Source of the DNA: Gemmatimonadales bacterium
GTDB taxonomy: Bacteria; Gemmatimonadota; Gemmatimonadetes; Gemmatimonadales; GWC2-71-9
Length of the DNA: 17,505 bases
Direction of reading: 5' to 3'
NCBI GenBank assembly: GCA_030601605.1
Contig: JAUVTI010000023.1
Location: 1-17,505 of the forward strand
Shown here: positions 1-7,388 of the stretch, piece by piece
Position numbering within the stretch: the first letter of the stretch is position 1
Layout of the letters: every line of letters starts with the position of its first letter
Notes under the pieces: model-generated
Told to the model about the DNA's origin: nothing
Databases searched by the model: none
The model's input: only the letters and a program-made list of their open reading frames with translations
Position numbers and translations under genes: made by a program

Positions 1-181
1 GGGGGGGGCTAAGGCGGGCGAGGAGGGGGCCCCGGGGGAGGGGGGGGCTTGGGGAAGGGGGAAGGGGGAACGGGGAACGGGCCCTTCCCGGCCCCACCCT
101 CCTGGCCGCGTCGCCTCGCCGCACGTTTCCCGGGTGCCTTACCCTTCCCCTTTCCCCGTTCCCCGTTCCCCTGCCGTTTCA
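1..181. repeat. G-rich low-complexity intergenic repeat region with inverted repeat
   Basis: Non-coding stretch beyond the 3' end of the ubiA-like gene. The plus strand opens with runs of 5 to 8 G, then units of the form GGGGAA and GGGGAAC. The block at 65-81 is repeated perfectly in inverted orientation at 155-171 (17 bp each, about 73 nt apart). Four or more closely spaced G-runs give it clear G-quadruplex potential on the plus strand. Open frames crossing it encode only Gly/Lys/Arg/Pro-rich low-complexity peptide, so I do not call a gene. It may act as a transcription end for the minus-strand quinone operon or may be a dispersed repeat; it may continue before the window. Confidence 0.7.
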
Positions 182-1081
182 TCATACGATCCTGTCTCCA
201 AGCGCAAACCCAAGCACAACGATGCTCATGATTCCGTTCATGCGGAAGAACGCGGCATCGAGCCGGCTGAGGTCGCCCGGCTTCACGAGCTGGTGTTCCC
301 ACATCAGGATCAGAGCCGCCACCAGCACCCCAACGTAGTACCAGGTCCCGAACGGCGTCCCCATTCCAAACACCACGAGCATTGCGATCGTCACGGCGTG
401 CAGCAGTTTCGCCAGCAGAATGCTGCTGCGCTGGCCCAGCAGCACGACCGCGCTCTTGAGCCCGTGCTCCCTGTCGAACGACTCGTCGGGCAGTGCGTAG
501 AAGATGTCGAATCCGCCCACCCAGCTCATCACCGCAAGCGCCACTACGGGCAGCATCCACCACGGGTCGCTCCAGCTCCCCGTCACCGCCAGGTACCCTG
601 CCGCGGGCGCGATCCCCAATCCCATCCCCAACCACAGGTGGCTGAGCGGCGTTACACGCTTGGTGTAGCTGTAGAACAGGATCCAGGCCAGCGCCGCGGG
701 GCTCAGCACCAAACAGAGCCGGTTGAGCAATGCGGCTGCCGCAACGAACGCCGCCGAAGCGATGACGACGGACACGACGGCCTGCGCCAGCGTCAGCCTG
801 CCCGCGGGGAGCTCGCGGAAGCGGGTGCGCGGGTTCAGCGCGTCGTAGCGCCGGTCCACGATGCGGTTGAACCCCATCGCCGCGAACCGAGCCGCGGTGA
901 ACGCGACGAGCACCAGTACCCCCTGGCGCAGCGTCACCGGCGCGTAGAACGAGGCGTACACCACCCCGAGGAATACGAACGGGAGCGCGAAGACTGTGTG
1001 GGGCAGCTTGACGAAGTTGACGTACCTGAGGAGGAGCGACTCTCCCGCGAACGTCTGTCCCTCGACCCTGTCAGCGGTCAC
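182..1081 (-). CDS. UbiA-family aromatic prenyltransferase, probably MqnP-like (menaquinone)
   Basis: Integral membrane prenyltransferase that attaches a polyprenyl chain to an aromatic acid in quinone synthesis. The 299-residue protein has the two Mg-diphosphate Asp motifs: N72-x3-D76-x3-D80 followed by NPRTRFRELPAG, and a second one around D192, D199 and D203 (DIFYALPDESFD). Between and after them lie about eight hydrophobic segments. The NRxxDxxxDxxNPRT form is typical of the 'other UbiA' subgroup rather than MenA. The start is GTG at 1081, overlapping the TGA of the upstream ubiD-like gene as GTGA. With menG and ubiD in the same operon, prenylation of 1,4-dihydroxy-6-naphthoate (futalosine pathway, MqnP) is the best inference; 4-hydroxybenzoate as substrate cannot be excluded. 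Confidence 0.9.
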   Translation of the reverse strand: MTADRVEGQTFAGESLLLRYVNFVKLPHTVFALPFVFLGVVYASFYAPVTLRQGVLVLVAFTAARFAAMGFNRIVDRRYDALNPRTRFRELPAGRLTLAQAVVSVVIASAAFVAAAALLNRLCLVLSPAALAWILFYSYTKRVTPLSHLWLGMGLGIAPAAGYLAVTGSWSDPWWMLPVVALAVMSWVGGFDIFYALPDESFDREHGLKSAVVLLGQRSSILLAKLLHAVTIAMLVVFGMGTPFGTWYYVGVLVAALILMWEHQLVKPGDLSRLDAAFFRMNGIMSIVVLGFALGDRIV

Positions 1082-2574
1082 TTGTGGCGGCGCGGCTCGA
1101 GCCTGATTCCCAACTCATCCCACATCGCGTCCACCCGCGCCTTCGTCTCGGCATCCATCTCGATGCGCTCGGGCCACTCGCGGTCGAAGCCCTCTTCCTT
1201 CCACTTGGTCGTGGCGTCGATCCCCATCTTGGACCCGTACGTGAACGCGCGCGATGCGTGGTCCAGCACGTCTATCGGCCCCATCGTGAAGCGCACGTCG
1301 CGCTCGGGGTCGATGTGGTTGAGCGCAACCCACCACGCCTCCTCGGGGTCCTGCACGTCCACGTCCTTGTCGACGACCACGATCAGCTTGGCCAGCGACA
1401 TCAGGCCCATGCCCCAGAGCCCGTTGATCACCTTCCACGCCTGGCCGGGGTACTGCTTGTCGATGCTCACGAACACGAGGTTGTGGAAGATGCCCTCGGC
1501 CGGCATGTGGTAATCCACTATCTCCGGCACGTTCATCCGGAGCAGCGGCAGGAAGATCCGCTCGGTGGCGTGGCCCAGGTAGTAGTCCTCCATCGGGGGG
1601 CGGCCCACGATGGTCGCGGGGTACACCGGCGAGCGGCGCATCGTCACCGCCGTCACGTGCACCGCCGGGTAGTAGTCGGCCAGCGAGTAGAAGCCCGTGT
1701 GGTCTCCGAACGGCCCCTCCATCACGAGCTGTTCCGCCGGGTCTATGTACCCCTCTATCACGATTTCCGCCTCGGCCGGCACCATCAGGTCGTTGCTGAC
1801 CGAGCGAGTGAGGGAGACCGGCTTGCGGCGCAGGAAGCCCGCGAAGATGTACTCGTCCACGTTGGGCGGGAGCGGCGCCGACGCACTGTAGATAGAGGGC
1901 GGGTCGCCGCCCAGTGCTATGGCCACCGGCATCTTCTCGCCGCGCGCCGCCATCTCACGCCAGTGGGCAGCGCCCACCTTGTGCCTCTGCCAGTGCATCG
2001 CCAACAGATCGCGCTCCAGCACCTGCACCCGGTACATGCCGACGTTGCGCACGCCGGTCTTGGGATCGCGCGTGATGACCTGCGGCAGCGTGAGGTAGGG
2101 CCCGCCGTCGTCGGGCCAGCACGTGATGATGGGAAGCCGGCCGAGGTCGATCTCGCCATCGCGCCACACCACTTCCTGGCACGGCGGCTTGCCCGACACC
2201 GTGCGCGGCGGATACTTGGCGATCTCCGCGATCTTGGGCAGCATTGCCAGCTTCTCGCGCCATCCCTCCGGCACCTTCAGCTTGATGAGCTCCTCGATGC
2301 GCGCACCGATGTCGTTCAGGTCTTCCACCCCGAGCGCCATCGCCATGCGGCGCATCGAGCCGAACAGGTTGATGCCCACCGGGATGTCGCTCTCTTCGCC
2401 GTTGTCGAGCACGGGGCGCTCGAACAACAGCGCGGGGCCCCCGCCGGCGCTCTTGGAACAGCGGTCCGTGATCTCGCTGATCTCCAGGCGCGCGGCCACG
2501 GGACGCGCGATTCGGATCAGCTCTCCCGCGCCTTCGAGCGCCGTGAGGAAGTCCCTGAGGTTGTCCACCGTCAT
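1078..2574 (-). CDS. UbiD-family prenyl-FMN decarboxylase, probably MqnL-like
   Basis: Non-oxidative decarboxylase of a prenylated aromatic acid, a family that uses prenylated FMN made by a UbiX partner (not in this window). The 498-residue product has the family segments GMYR (Arg182), EIVIEG (Glu270, Glu274) and EGPFGDHTGFYS (Glu286), which carry the conserved Arg and Glu residues of the active site. I chose ATG 2574 rather than the longer 2598 start because 2574 gives an ATGA overlap with the menG stop, and a G-rich Shine-Dalgarno-like stretch (GGGGGACGAGG) lies just upstream. The next gene, ubiA-like, overlaps its TGA by 4 bp. Coupling to UbiA and MenG points to late menaquinone synthesis, where UbiD is needed in the futalosine route but not in the classical Men route. 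Confidence 0.92.
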   Translation of the reverse strand: MTVDNLRDFLTALEGAGELIRIARPVAARLEISEITDRCSKSAGGGPALLFERPVLDNGEESDIPVGINLFGSMRRMAMALGVEDLNDIGARIEELIKLKVPEGWREKLAMLPKIAEIAKYPPRTVSGKPPCQEVVWRDGEIDLGRLPIITCWPDDGGPYLTLPQVITRDPKTGVRNVGMYRVQVLERDLLAMHWQRHKVGAAHWREMAARGEKMPVAIALGGDPPSIYSASAPLPPNVDEYIFAGFLRRKPVSLTRSVSNDLMVPAEAEIVIEGYIDPAEQLVMEGPFGDHTGFYSLADYYPAVHVTAVTMRRSPVYPATIVGRPPMEDYYLGHATERIFLPLLRMNVPEIVDYHMPAEGIFHNLVFVSIDKQYPGQAWKVINGLWGMGLMSLAKLIVVVDKDVDVQDPEEAWWVALNHIDPERDVRFTMGPIDVLDHASRAFTYGSKMGIDATTKWKEEGFDREWPERIEMDAETKARVDAMWDELGIRLEPRRHK

Positions 2575-3299
2575 TGCCTCGTCCCCCAGTGAAGCCACGC
2601 AACACCGAGCGAGAGCGACTCCTGCCCCACGTCACGGAAGCCGGCGTCACCCATCTTCCGAGCCAGCTCGTTCGGCACGGGGAAGTCGTCCACCGATGCT
2701 GGCAGGTAGCTGTAGGCGCTCGTATGTTTCGAAACGAACCGACCGATCTGCGGCAGGACGCGCCGGAAGTAGAAACGGTAGAGGGGGCGGACCGGCCACG
2801 CGGTGGGAGTCGCGAATTCGAGTATCACCAACCGACCACCGGGCGTGAGCACTCTGGCCATCTCCGCCAATCCCGCGTCGACGTCCGTCAGGTTTCGGAT
2901 CCCGAACCCGATGGTCATGCCGTCGAAAGTCGCGTCGGCGAACGGCAGTTCCAGCGCGTCCGCGCCCACCCCCCGCAGGCCCTCGGCCTTGCCCATTCCC
3001 AGCTCGAGCATCGGGACCACGAAGTCCGCCCCGACCACGCGTCCCGCGAAGCCGTCCTGGTGGGCCAGCTCGGCCGCCAGGTCCAGCGTGCCGGAGCAGA
3101 GGTCGAGATAGATGCCGGTCGGGACCGCCTCCCAGCCCAGACGCCGGACGGCGCGGCGGCGCCAGCGGCGGTCGATGTTGAGGCTGAGGACGTGGTTCAA
3201 GAGGTCGTAGCGCGGCGCGATGGCCGTGAACATGTCCCGCACGTACGACCGCTTCGATTCGCCGCCCGGCGACCTGACGTCCGGGGGGGTCAGAGCCAT
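2571..3299 (-). CDS. menG: Demethylmenaquinone methyltransferase (MenG/UbiE family)
   Basis: SAM-dependent C-methyltransferase performing the last step of menaquinone (or a ubiquinone ring) synthesis. The 242-residue protein shows the UbiE signature YDLLNHVLSLNIDRRWRRR near residues 31-49, the SAM-binding loop LDLCSGTLDL at 65-74, an acidic post-motif at D92, and GFGIRNLTD at 131-139, followed by VLTPGGRLVILEF. Length and motif order match the family. It is first in a three-gene minus-strand operon with the UbiD and UbiA homologues. No good Shine-Dalgarno precedes ATG 3299. The 88-bp gap to the divergent sigma-factor gene should contain its promoter, though I cannot place it convincingly. I use menG because the neighbours suggest menaquinone; ubiE is the same family. 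Confidence 0.92.
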   Translation of the reverse strand: MALTPPDVRSPGGESKRSYVRDMFTAIAPRYDLLNHVLSLNIDRRWRRRAVRRLGWEAVPTGIYLDLCSGTLDLAAELAHQDGFAGRVVGADFVVPMLELGMGKAEGLRGVGADALELPFADATFDGMTIGFGIRNLTDVDAGLAEMARVLTPGGRLVILEFATPTAWPVRPLYRFYFRRVLPQIGRFVSKHTSAYSYLPASVDDFPVPNELARKMGDAGFRDVGQESLSLGVAWLHWGTRQ

Positions 3300-3322
3300 A
3301 GGCGCGAAAGGTACTGGCGCAC

Positions 3323-3348
3323 TTGAACTTGCCGCAAGAATGGTTCAA
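3323..3348. promoter_or_regulatory. Inverted repeat in the menG/sigma intergenic region (possible operator)
   Basis: TTGAAC at 3323-3328 is mirrored by GTTCAA at 3343-3348, with a smaller nested CTTG-CCG-CAAG palindrome at 3328-3338. It lies between divergent menG and the ECF sigma gene, just upstream of the sigma-gene promoter, where a dimeric regulator could touch both. The arms are only 6 bp, so chance is possible. Confidence 0.3.
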
Positions 3349-3351
3349 TCT

Positions 3352-3379
3352 GGAACCGTTTTCTGGCCTGGCGCGTAGA
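3352..3379 (+). promoter_or_regulatory. ECF-type autoregulatory promoter of the sigma-factor operon
   Basis: A -35-like GGAACC at 3352-3357, followed by the T-rich GTTTT often seen after ECF -35 elements, is separated by 16 bp from a -10-like CGTAGA at 3374-3379. This matches the GGAAC-N16-CGT pattern of group IV sigma factors. It directly precedes the ECF sigma gene, so the sigma probably drives its own operon. Transcription would begin around 3384-3388, at or next to the ATG at 3388, implying a very short or absent leader. Confidence 0.65.
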
Positions 3380-3387
3380 TAAAGCAG

Positions 3388-3990
3388 ATGCATACCCCCC
3401 TCGACCTCACCGGCGTCACCGACCAGGAGGTGGTGGAGCGGGCAGGCACCGGGAGCGAGGCCGCCTACCGGGAGCTGGTCCGGCGCTACCAGCGCCCGGT
3501 CTTCTCCCTCATCTACCGCATGGTGCGGGATCGTGAGCTGGCCGAGGATCTCACCCAGGAGACCTTCGTAAAGGTCCTCAACGCGATCGACCGCTACCGG
3601 CCCGAGTACAAGTTCTCTTCCTGGATATTCAAGATCGCCAACAACGCCTCGATCGATCATCTGCGGCGCCGCGAGCTGGATACGCTTTCACTCGATGGCG
3701 GGCCGGACGCCATGACCCCCGACCGGGTCCAGGCCACATCGCTCCAGCTGGGTGACGGGGCGGAATCGCAGCTGGAGGAGCTCGAGGCCCGAGAGCTCGG
3801 CACCCAGATCGAGCGGGCCATCGGCGCACTGAGACCCGAGTATCGCTCCTGTATCATCATGAGACATGTCGAAGGCCGGGCATACGATGAGATCGCCGAT
3901 GTTCTCGACCTGCCGCTCGGCACCGTGAAGACCTATATCCACCGCGCCAGAGCGGAATTGAGGGAGTCTCTGGGCTCCCTCAGAGGGTGA
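3388..3990 (+). CDS. ECF (group IV) RNA polymerase sigma factor
   Basis: Alternative sigma factor that directs RNA polymerase to stress-type promoters. The 200-residue protein has region 2 at about residues 24-95, including DLTQETFVKVLNAIDRYRP and FSSWIFKIANNASIDHLRRR. A linker of about 45 residues follows, then region 4 at 140-195 with the helix-turn-helix (YDEIADVLDLPLGTVKTYIH). Regions 1.2 and 3 are absent, as expected for the ECF class. ATG 3388 has no clear Shine-Dalgarno, and the upstream ECF promoter would give a near-leaderless transcript. It heads a four-gene plus-strand operon; the next gene is in the usual anti-sigma position and encodes a membrane protein. The trigger and the wider regulon cannot be read from this window. 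Confidence 0.95.
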   Translation: MHTPLDLTGVTDQEVVERAGTGSEAAYRELVRRYQRPVFSLIYRMVRDRELAEDLTQETFVKVLNAIDRYRPEYKFSSWIFKIANNASIDHLRRRELDTLSLDGGPDAMTPDRVQATSLQLGDGAESQLEELEARELGTQIERAIGALRPEYRSCIIMRHVEGRAYDEIADVLDLPLGTVKTYIHRARAELRESLGSLRG

Positions 3991-4025
3991 AACCCCATTG
4001 GGGGGACTCCGTAGTGGAGGGTGAG

Positions 4026-4541
4026 ATGGAAGACCACTTCTTGAACGGATCGACACCTGCGGAGGAAGACCCGGCCGTCCACCGGGCCCTGGCAACGCTG
4101 CCCGCGTTCGCCCCGGGTCCCGTGTTCGAGGACCGGGTGATGTCCCGCGTCTGGCGACCGCTGCCCGCGAGGCTGCGCGAGCTGGTGCTCGCCTGGAGGG
4201 ACTACGTGGATTCGGGGCGGGTCTATGGCCCGCTCGGCGCGCTGGCTGTCGGAGCCCTGATCCCGCTCGGTGTGGCGATAGGGCTGGTGGCCACGTTCTC
4301 CACTCAAATAGGCTCGTTCCTCGCCTGGCTGGTGGGTGTGGGAGTTCCGTTCGCGTGGGCCATGGCTCGGGCGGACATCGCAGAGGTTGTTTCAACAGTG
4401 AACGCATACATTGCCGCGCTCTTCCCAAGCGGCACCGCCCTGATGGTTGCGACCATTGGATCCGTGCTGGTGCTGTCCGGGTGCACACTCGGCCTGTACC
4501 GGACCATGAACCCGCGTGGCGCCATGAGGCATTCGCGATGA
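4026..4541 (+). CDS. Small membrane protein in anti-sigma position (putative non-zinc anti-sigma factor)
   Basis: No family recognised with certainty. The 171-residue product has a cytoplasmic-looking helical N-terminus (residues 15-60, with LATLPAF and FEDRVMSRVW), then about three hydrophobic segments near 69-91, 96-114 and 136-158. That architecture and the position right after an ECF sigma gene suggest an anti-sigma factor. It lacks the HxxxCxxC zinc motif of ZAS anti-sigmas; the only Cys is at 153, in the membrane. ATG 4026 is chosen because GGAGG at 4016-4020 lies 5 nt upstream. The alternative GTG 3987 overlaps the sigma stop (GTGA) and would add 13 residues. The stop overlaps the next start as ATGA. 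The anti-sigma role is inferred from context. Confidence 0.6.
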   Translation: MEDHFLNGSTPAEEDPAVHRALATLPAFAPGPVFEDRVMSRVWRPLPARLRELVLAWRDYVDSGRVYGPLGALAVGALIPLGVAIGLVATFSTQIGSFLAWLVGVGVPFAWAMARADIAEVVSTVNAYIAALFPSGTALMVATIGSVLVLSGCTLGLYRTMNPRGAMRHSR

Positions 4542-5755
4542 GAAGCACAATGCAGAAGACCTGGTGGCTGGCCGTGGGACTGGCCCTGACGGCGCTCATC
4601 GCCGGCACACCCGAGGCCCGAGCGCAGGACGTCGTGGGTCACTCTGTCGAGCGGTCGGATGAGGCGGCCACGCTGACCCTGGACCTCGCCGCCGGCGAGA
4701 CGCTCACGATCTCGCTGCAGGACGGTGCGATCCTGATCGACGGCTCGACGGCCGGCAGCTACCACGAGGGTGGTGCCTTCGAGCAGTCGTGGCGCGACGC
4801 GCTCGAAGAGGCGGGCGCTCGGGAAACAGGAGAGCTGCTCGCGGCGCTGCAGTCGCTGGAGGTGTCCGAGTTGAGGCAGTCCGAGATCGAGGGCATCGCG
4901 GCGGTGGCAATTGCGCTCGAAGACCTCGAAGTCGCGGGGACCATCGTGATCTCGATCGGTGAGGGCGACGTGGACGCCCAGGTCGGAATAGCGGTCGAGT
5001 CGGCCGTTGCCGCGGCGGTGCGGGCAGCCGAGGCCGTGGAGGCCGCACTGAGCGGCGTGGAGGCGCCAAAGGCGACTCCCCTGGCTCCGACGGCGGGCTC
5101 GCTCCTCGGAGGCATGGCGGGTGGGGCCATGAGCCTGCTGGCCACGTTCTTCGGCCTCGCCTTCATGGGCCTGGGCTTCATGTTTCTTGCGCCGCGCCAG
5201 CTCGAGATCGTCGCCGACACCGTGTGGCACTCATTCTGGCGCTCGTTCCTGGCCGGCCTGTTTGCGCAGCCGCTCGTGCTGCCGGCGTTCGGGATGATGA
5301 TCGTCGGCCTCGCGCTCACTGTGGTCGGCATCGTGGTGATCCCCTTCGCCGTCGTGGCGTTCGCCGCGGCACTCGTGCTGGCGGCGATCGCCGGATACGT
5401 CGCCGTGGCACGCACCATCGGGGAGATCTACCTGCGCCGCAAGATGGCGCGCGGCGAGCCAGTGCAGACGTGGGGGTCGTTCCGCTACATCGTGTACGGC
5501 CTGACCGGCCTGATGGTCATCTGGCTCCCGGCAATCCTGTTGGGCAGCGTGCCGGTGGCCGGCGAGATCGCGACCATCACGGCGGGCGTCACGACCTGGA
5601 TGCTCGCCACGGCGGGGTTCGGCGCGACCATTCTCTCACGCGCCGGCCTGCGTGGCACTTTCGTGCGGCGGCTGGACATGGCGCTGACCGACGAGCATTT
5701 CTGGACGCCTGAGGCGATGCCGGTGCGTTCCCGCGAAAGCGTGCGGGGGCGGTGA
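4538..5755 (+). CDS. Signal-peptide multi-pass membrane protein of unknown function
   Basis: The 405-residue protein starts at ATG 4538, overlapping the previous stop as ATGA; the open frame runs further upstream but inside the preceding gene. A signal peptide ends near ARAQ (residue 30). An extracytoplasmic region (31-185) follows, containing a beta-like segment (TLTLDLAAGETLTISL), a helical stretch, and an Ala-rich helix at about 150-175. The C-terminal half has about five membrane segments (roughly 196-217, 240-265, 266-290, 316-337, 345-366). The segment from residue 221 on (LEIVADTVWHSFW) resembles the membrane tail I recall on some bactofilin-type proteins in related bacteria, but no bactofilin domain is evident here. 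Its place in the sigma operon suggests envelope sensing or repair; no enzyme motif is visible. Confidence 0.75.
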   Translation: MRSTMQKTWWLAVGLALTALIAGTPEARAQDVVGHSVERSDEAATLTLDLAAGETLTISLQDGAILIDGSTAGSYHEGGAFEQSWRDALEEAGARETGELLAALQSLEVSELRQSEIEGIAAVAIALEDLEVAGTIVISIGEGDVDAQVGIAVESAVAAAVRAAEAVEAALSGVEAPKATPLAPTAGSLLGGMAGGAMSLLATFFGLAFMGLGFMFLAPRQLEIVADTVWHSFWRSFLAGLFAQPLVLPAFGMMIVGLALTVVGIVVIPFAVVAFAAALVLAAIAGYVAVARTIGEIYLRRKMARGEPVQTWGSFRYIVYGLTGLMVIWLPAILLGSVPVAGEIATITAGVTTWMLATAGFGATILSRAGLRGTFVRRLDMALTDEHFWTPEAMPVRSRESVRGR

Positions 5756-6627
5756 GACTCCGCACCCTGATTCCCGTCTTGATGTTGGGCGGGCTGGCCG
5801 CGGCCGGCGCGCCCAATTTCGCTGCGGCCCAGTCGTGGAGCACCCGCTCGCTCTCCAGACGCAGCCTGGGCGAAGACTTGCTCGAGGTGAACGTGGCGTT
5901 CGCCTCTGGGGCTTTCCGCCTACGCGGCGGCAGCCCCACTTCGCTGTACCGGGCGGAGCTGCGCTGGGACGCGGACCACTTCGAGCCGATCGCATCGTTC
6001 GACGCGGCCAGCGGGACGCTGAGCCTGGGACTCGAGCGGGAGGACGACAGGGACGGGTGGGAGATGAGCGACGAGTCGGGACAATACCTCGACGTGGAGG
6101 TTTCGCCTCTGGTCCCTCTCATCCTCGATGCGAAGTTCGGGGTGGCCGCCGGTGAGATCGACCTCGGCGGCCTGTCTCTCTTCCGGGCGAGGATCGCGTC
6201 GGGCGCAAGCGAGACCCTGGTGACATTCAGCGAGCCCAACCGGATCCGATGCGAGCGGCTCGAGATCGCCGTGGGTGCGGCGGAGCTGATCGTAACCGAC
6301 CTCGGCAACGCGCGCTGCGAGAGCATCGAGATCGCCGGCGGCGCCGGCAACATGACCGTCGATCTCACGGGAGAGTGGGACGCCGGGCTCGACACGCGGG
6401 TGAAGCTCACAGTGGGAGTCGCAAGCCTCACGCTGCGCATCCCCGAGAATCTCGGTGTGGCCCTGGAGCTGACCCGCCTGTTCGCGAGCTTCGAGTCGAG
6501 CGGCTTCGCCAAGCGCGGCGACCGCTATTTCTCGAACAGCTACGACTCGGCGGAGACGAAGGCGGCGCTCGAGACCATCGCCGCGCTGGGCGACGTGGAC
6601 GGCGGCCGGCTGGAGCCGGACCGCTAG
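5752..6627 (+). CDS. Exported beta-repeat protein, toast-rack (LiaF/DUF4097)-like
   Basis: The 291-residue product has an N-terminal signal peptide (hydrophobic to about residue 20, cleavage likely after NFAAA near 26). The mature part is built of short alternating beta segments with Gly turns, such as GVAAGEIDLGGLSL, VGAAELIVTDLG, GGAGNMTVDLTG and VGVASLTLRIP. This GxGxxxLxLDL rhythm resembles toast-rack domains of LiaF/LiaG-type envelope-response proteins. Two Cys residues, in IRCERLEI and ARCESIEI, could form a disulfide in the periplasm. The GTG start at 5752 overlaps the previous TGA as GTGA, with a G-rich stretch upstream. It is the last gene of the sigma operon and ends only 4 bp from the convergent SAM-hydrolase gene. 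Confidence 0.7.
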   Translation: MRLRTLIPVLMLGGLAAAGAPNFAAAQSWSTRSLSRRSLGEDLLEVNVAFASGAFRLRGGSPTSLYRAELRWDADHFEPIASFDAASGTLSLGLEREDDRDGWEMSDESGQYLDVEVSPLVPLILDAKFGVAAGEIDLGGLSLFRARIASGASETLVTFSEPNRIRCERLEIAVGAAELIVTDLGNARCESIEIAGGAGNMTVDLTGEWDAGLDTRVKLTVGVASLTLRIPENLGVALELTRLFASFESSGFAKRGDRYFSNSYDSAETKAALETIAALGDVDGGRLEPDR

Positions 6628-6631
6628 GATT

Positions 6632-7384
6632 TCACGTGCGCGGCTGAAGCCTGACCTCGGCTTCCGCTCCCACACCCAGCACCTCGGCCGCCGAACCGTC
6701 GCGGATCGCGACCTCCACCGTTCCGCCCGAGCCCACGAAGGCCACCAACTCCCCCGGATCCACGTCGGCGAACGTGCGACCGAGTGGCACCGTGCGGCCG
6801 GCAATGGTGCACCGCCCCGCCGGGTGCGCCGCCGTCGCCGGCAGGTTCGTGATCAGCGTGCCGAACCGGTCCACGTAGAGGACCTCGCCCACGACCGTAC
6901 CATCTACCTCGCGGGCCGTCGGAAGGGGGAAACGGAGCGGATCGTCCACCGGCGAGCCGAGCTCTTCCAGCGGGGTTCCGGCCGCAAGGCGCGCCGCCGC
7001 TGGCGCGAACACGTCGCGGCCGTGAAACGTGGGTGCGGCCCCGGGCGGCTCCTCCAGCGACACCACGGTGGCGCCGTCGAGCACCGGAGTGAGCACCCCG
7101 TTGTCCGGCGCAGTGAAGTAGTGCCCCTGCGCGCTCGCCGCGAGCGCGCGCCGGGCCGTACCCACGCCGGGATCAACCACCACGAGGTGCACCGTTCCCT
7201 GAGGGAAGCGGTGCCACGCGCGCGCCAGCAGGTACTGGACGGCGCGCAGGTCGCCCGGGGGAACGTCGTGGGAGACGTCCACCAAAGCGGCAGACGGCGC
7301 CCCGCCCAGGAGCGCCGCCTTCACCTCCGCCACGTAGCTGTCGGAGGCGCCGAAATCTGTGAGCAGGGTGATGATGGGAGCCAT
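6632..7384 (-). CDS. SAM hydroxide adenosyltransferase (SAM hydrolase, DUF62 family)
   Basis: Splits S-adenosylmethionine with water into adenosine and methionine; related to fluorinase and chlorinase. The 250-residue protein begins MAPIITLLTDFGASDSYV, the family N-terminus. The proposed catalytic triad is present: D71 and R78 in VVDPGVGTARR, spaced by seven as in the characterised Pyrococcus enzyme, and H121 in TFHGRDVFAPAA. PDNG at 93-96 and DRFGTLITN at 172-180 complete the adenosine-binding parts; the last motif usually reads FGN, here FGT. No insertion of the fluorinase type is evident. It starts 4 bp after the mrp stop, so it is the last gene of the nrnA-mrp operon. The cellular purpose of this family is poorly understood. 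Confidence 0.9.
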   Translation of the reverse strand: MAPIITLLTDFGASDSYVAEVKAALLGGAPSAALVDVSHDVPPGDLRAVQYLLARAWHRFPQGTVHLVVVDPGVGTARRALAASAQGHYFTAPDNGVLTPVLDGATVVSLEEPPGAAPTFHGRDVFAPAAARLAAGTPLEELGSPVDDPLRFPLPTAREVDGTVVGEVLYVDRFGTLITNLPATAAHPAGRCTIAGRTVPLGRTFADVDPGELVAFVGSGGTVEVAIRDGSAAEVLGVGAEAEVRLQPRT

Positions 7385-7388
7385 CGGC

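Noticed and set aside
1..181. CRISPR or satellite array in the repetitive left end
   Set aside because: No regular repeat-spacer structure; repeats are short G-rich units plus one inverted 17-mer.
134..1513. 459-codon plus-strand open frame
   Set aside because: It lies antisense to the well-supported UbiA and UbiD homologues, and its product is His/Arg/Gln-rich without any motif, as expected from the shadow of a GC-rich gene.
1084..2592. 502-codon plus-strand open frame
   Set aside because: Antisense shadow of the UbiD gene; the product is His/Arg-rich with no recognisable domain.
3993..4003. CCCC-ATT-GGGG mini-hairpin after the sigma stop
   Set aside because: Only a 4-bp stem with a 3-nt loop and no U tract; too weak to call a terminator inside an operon.
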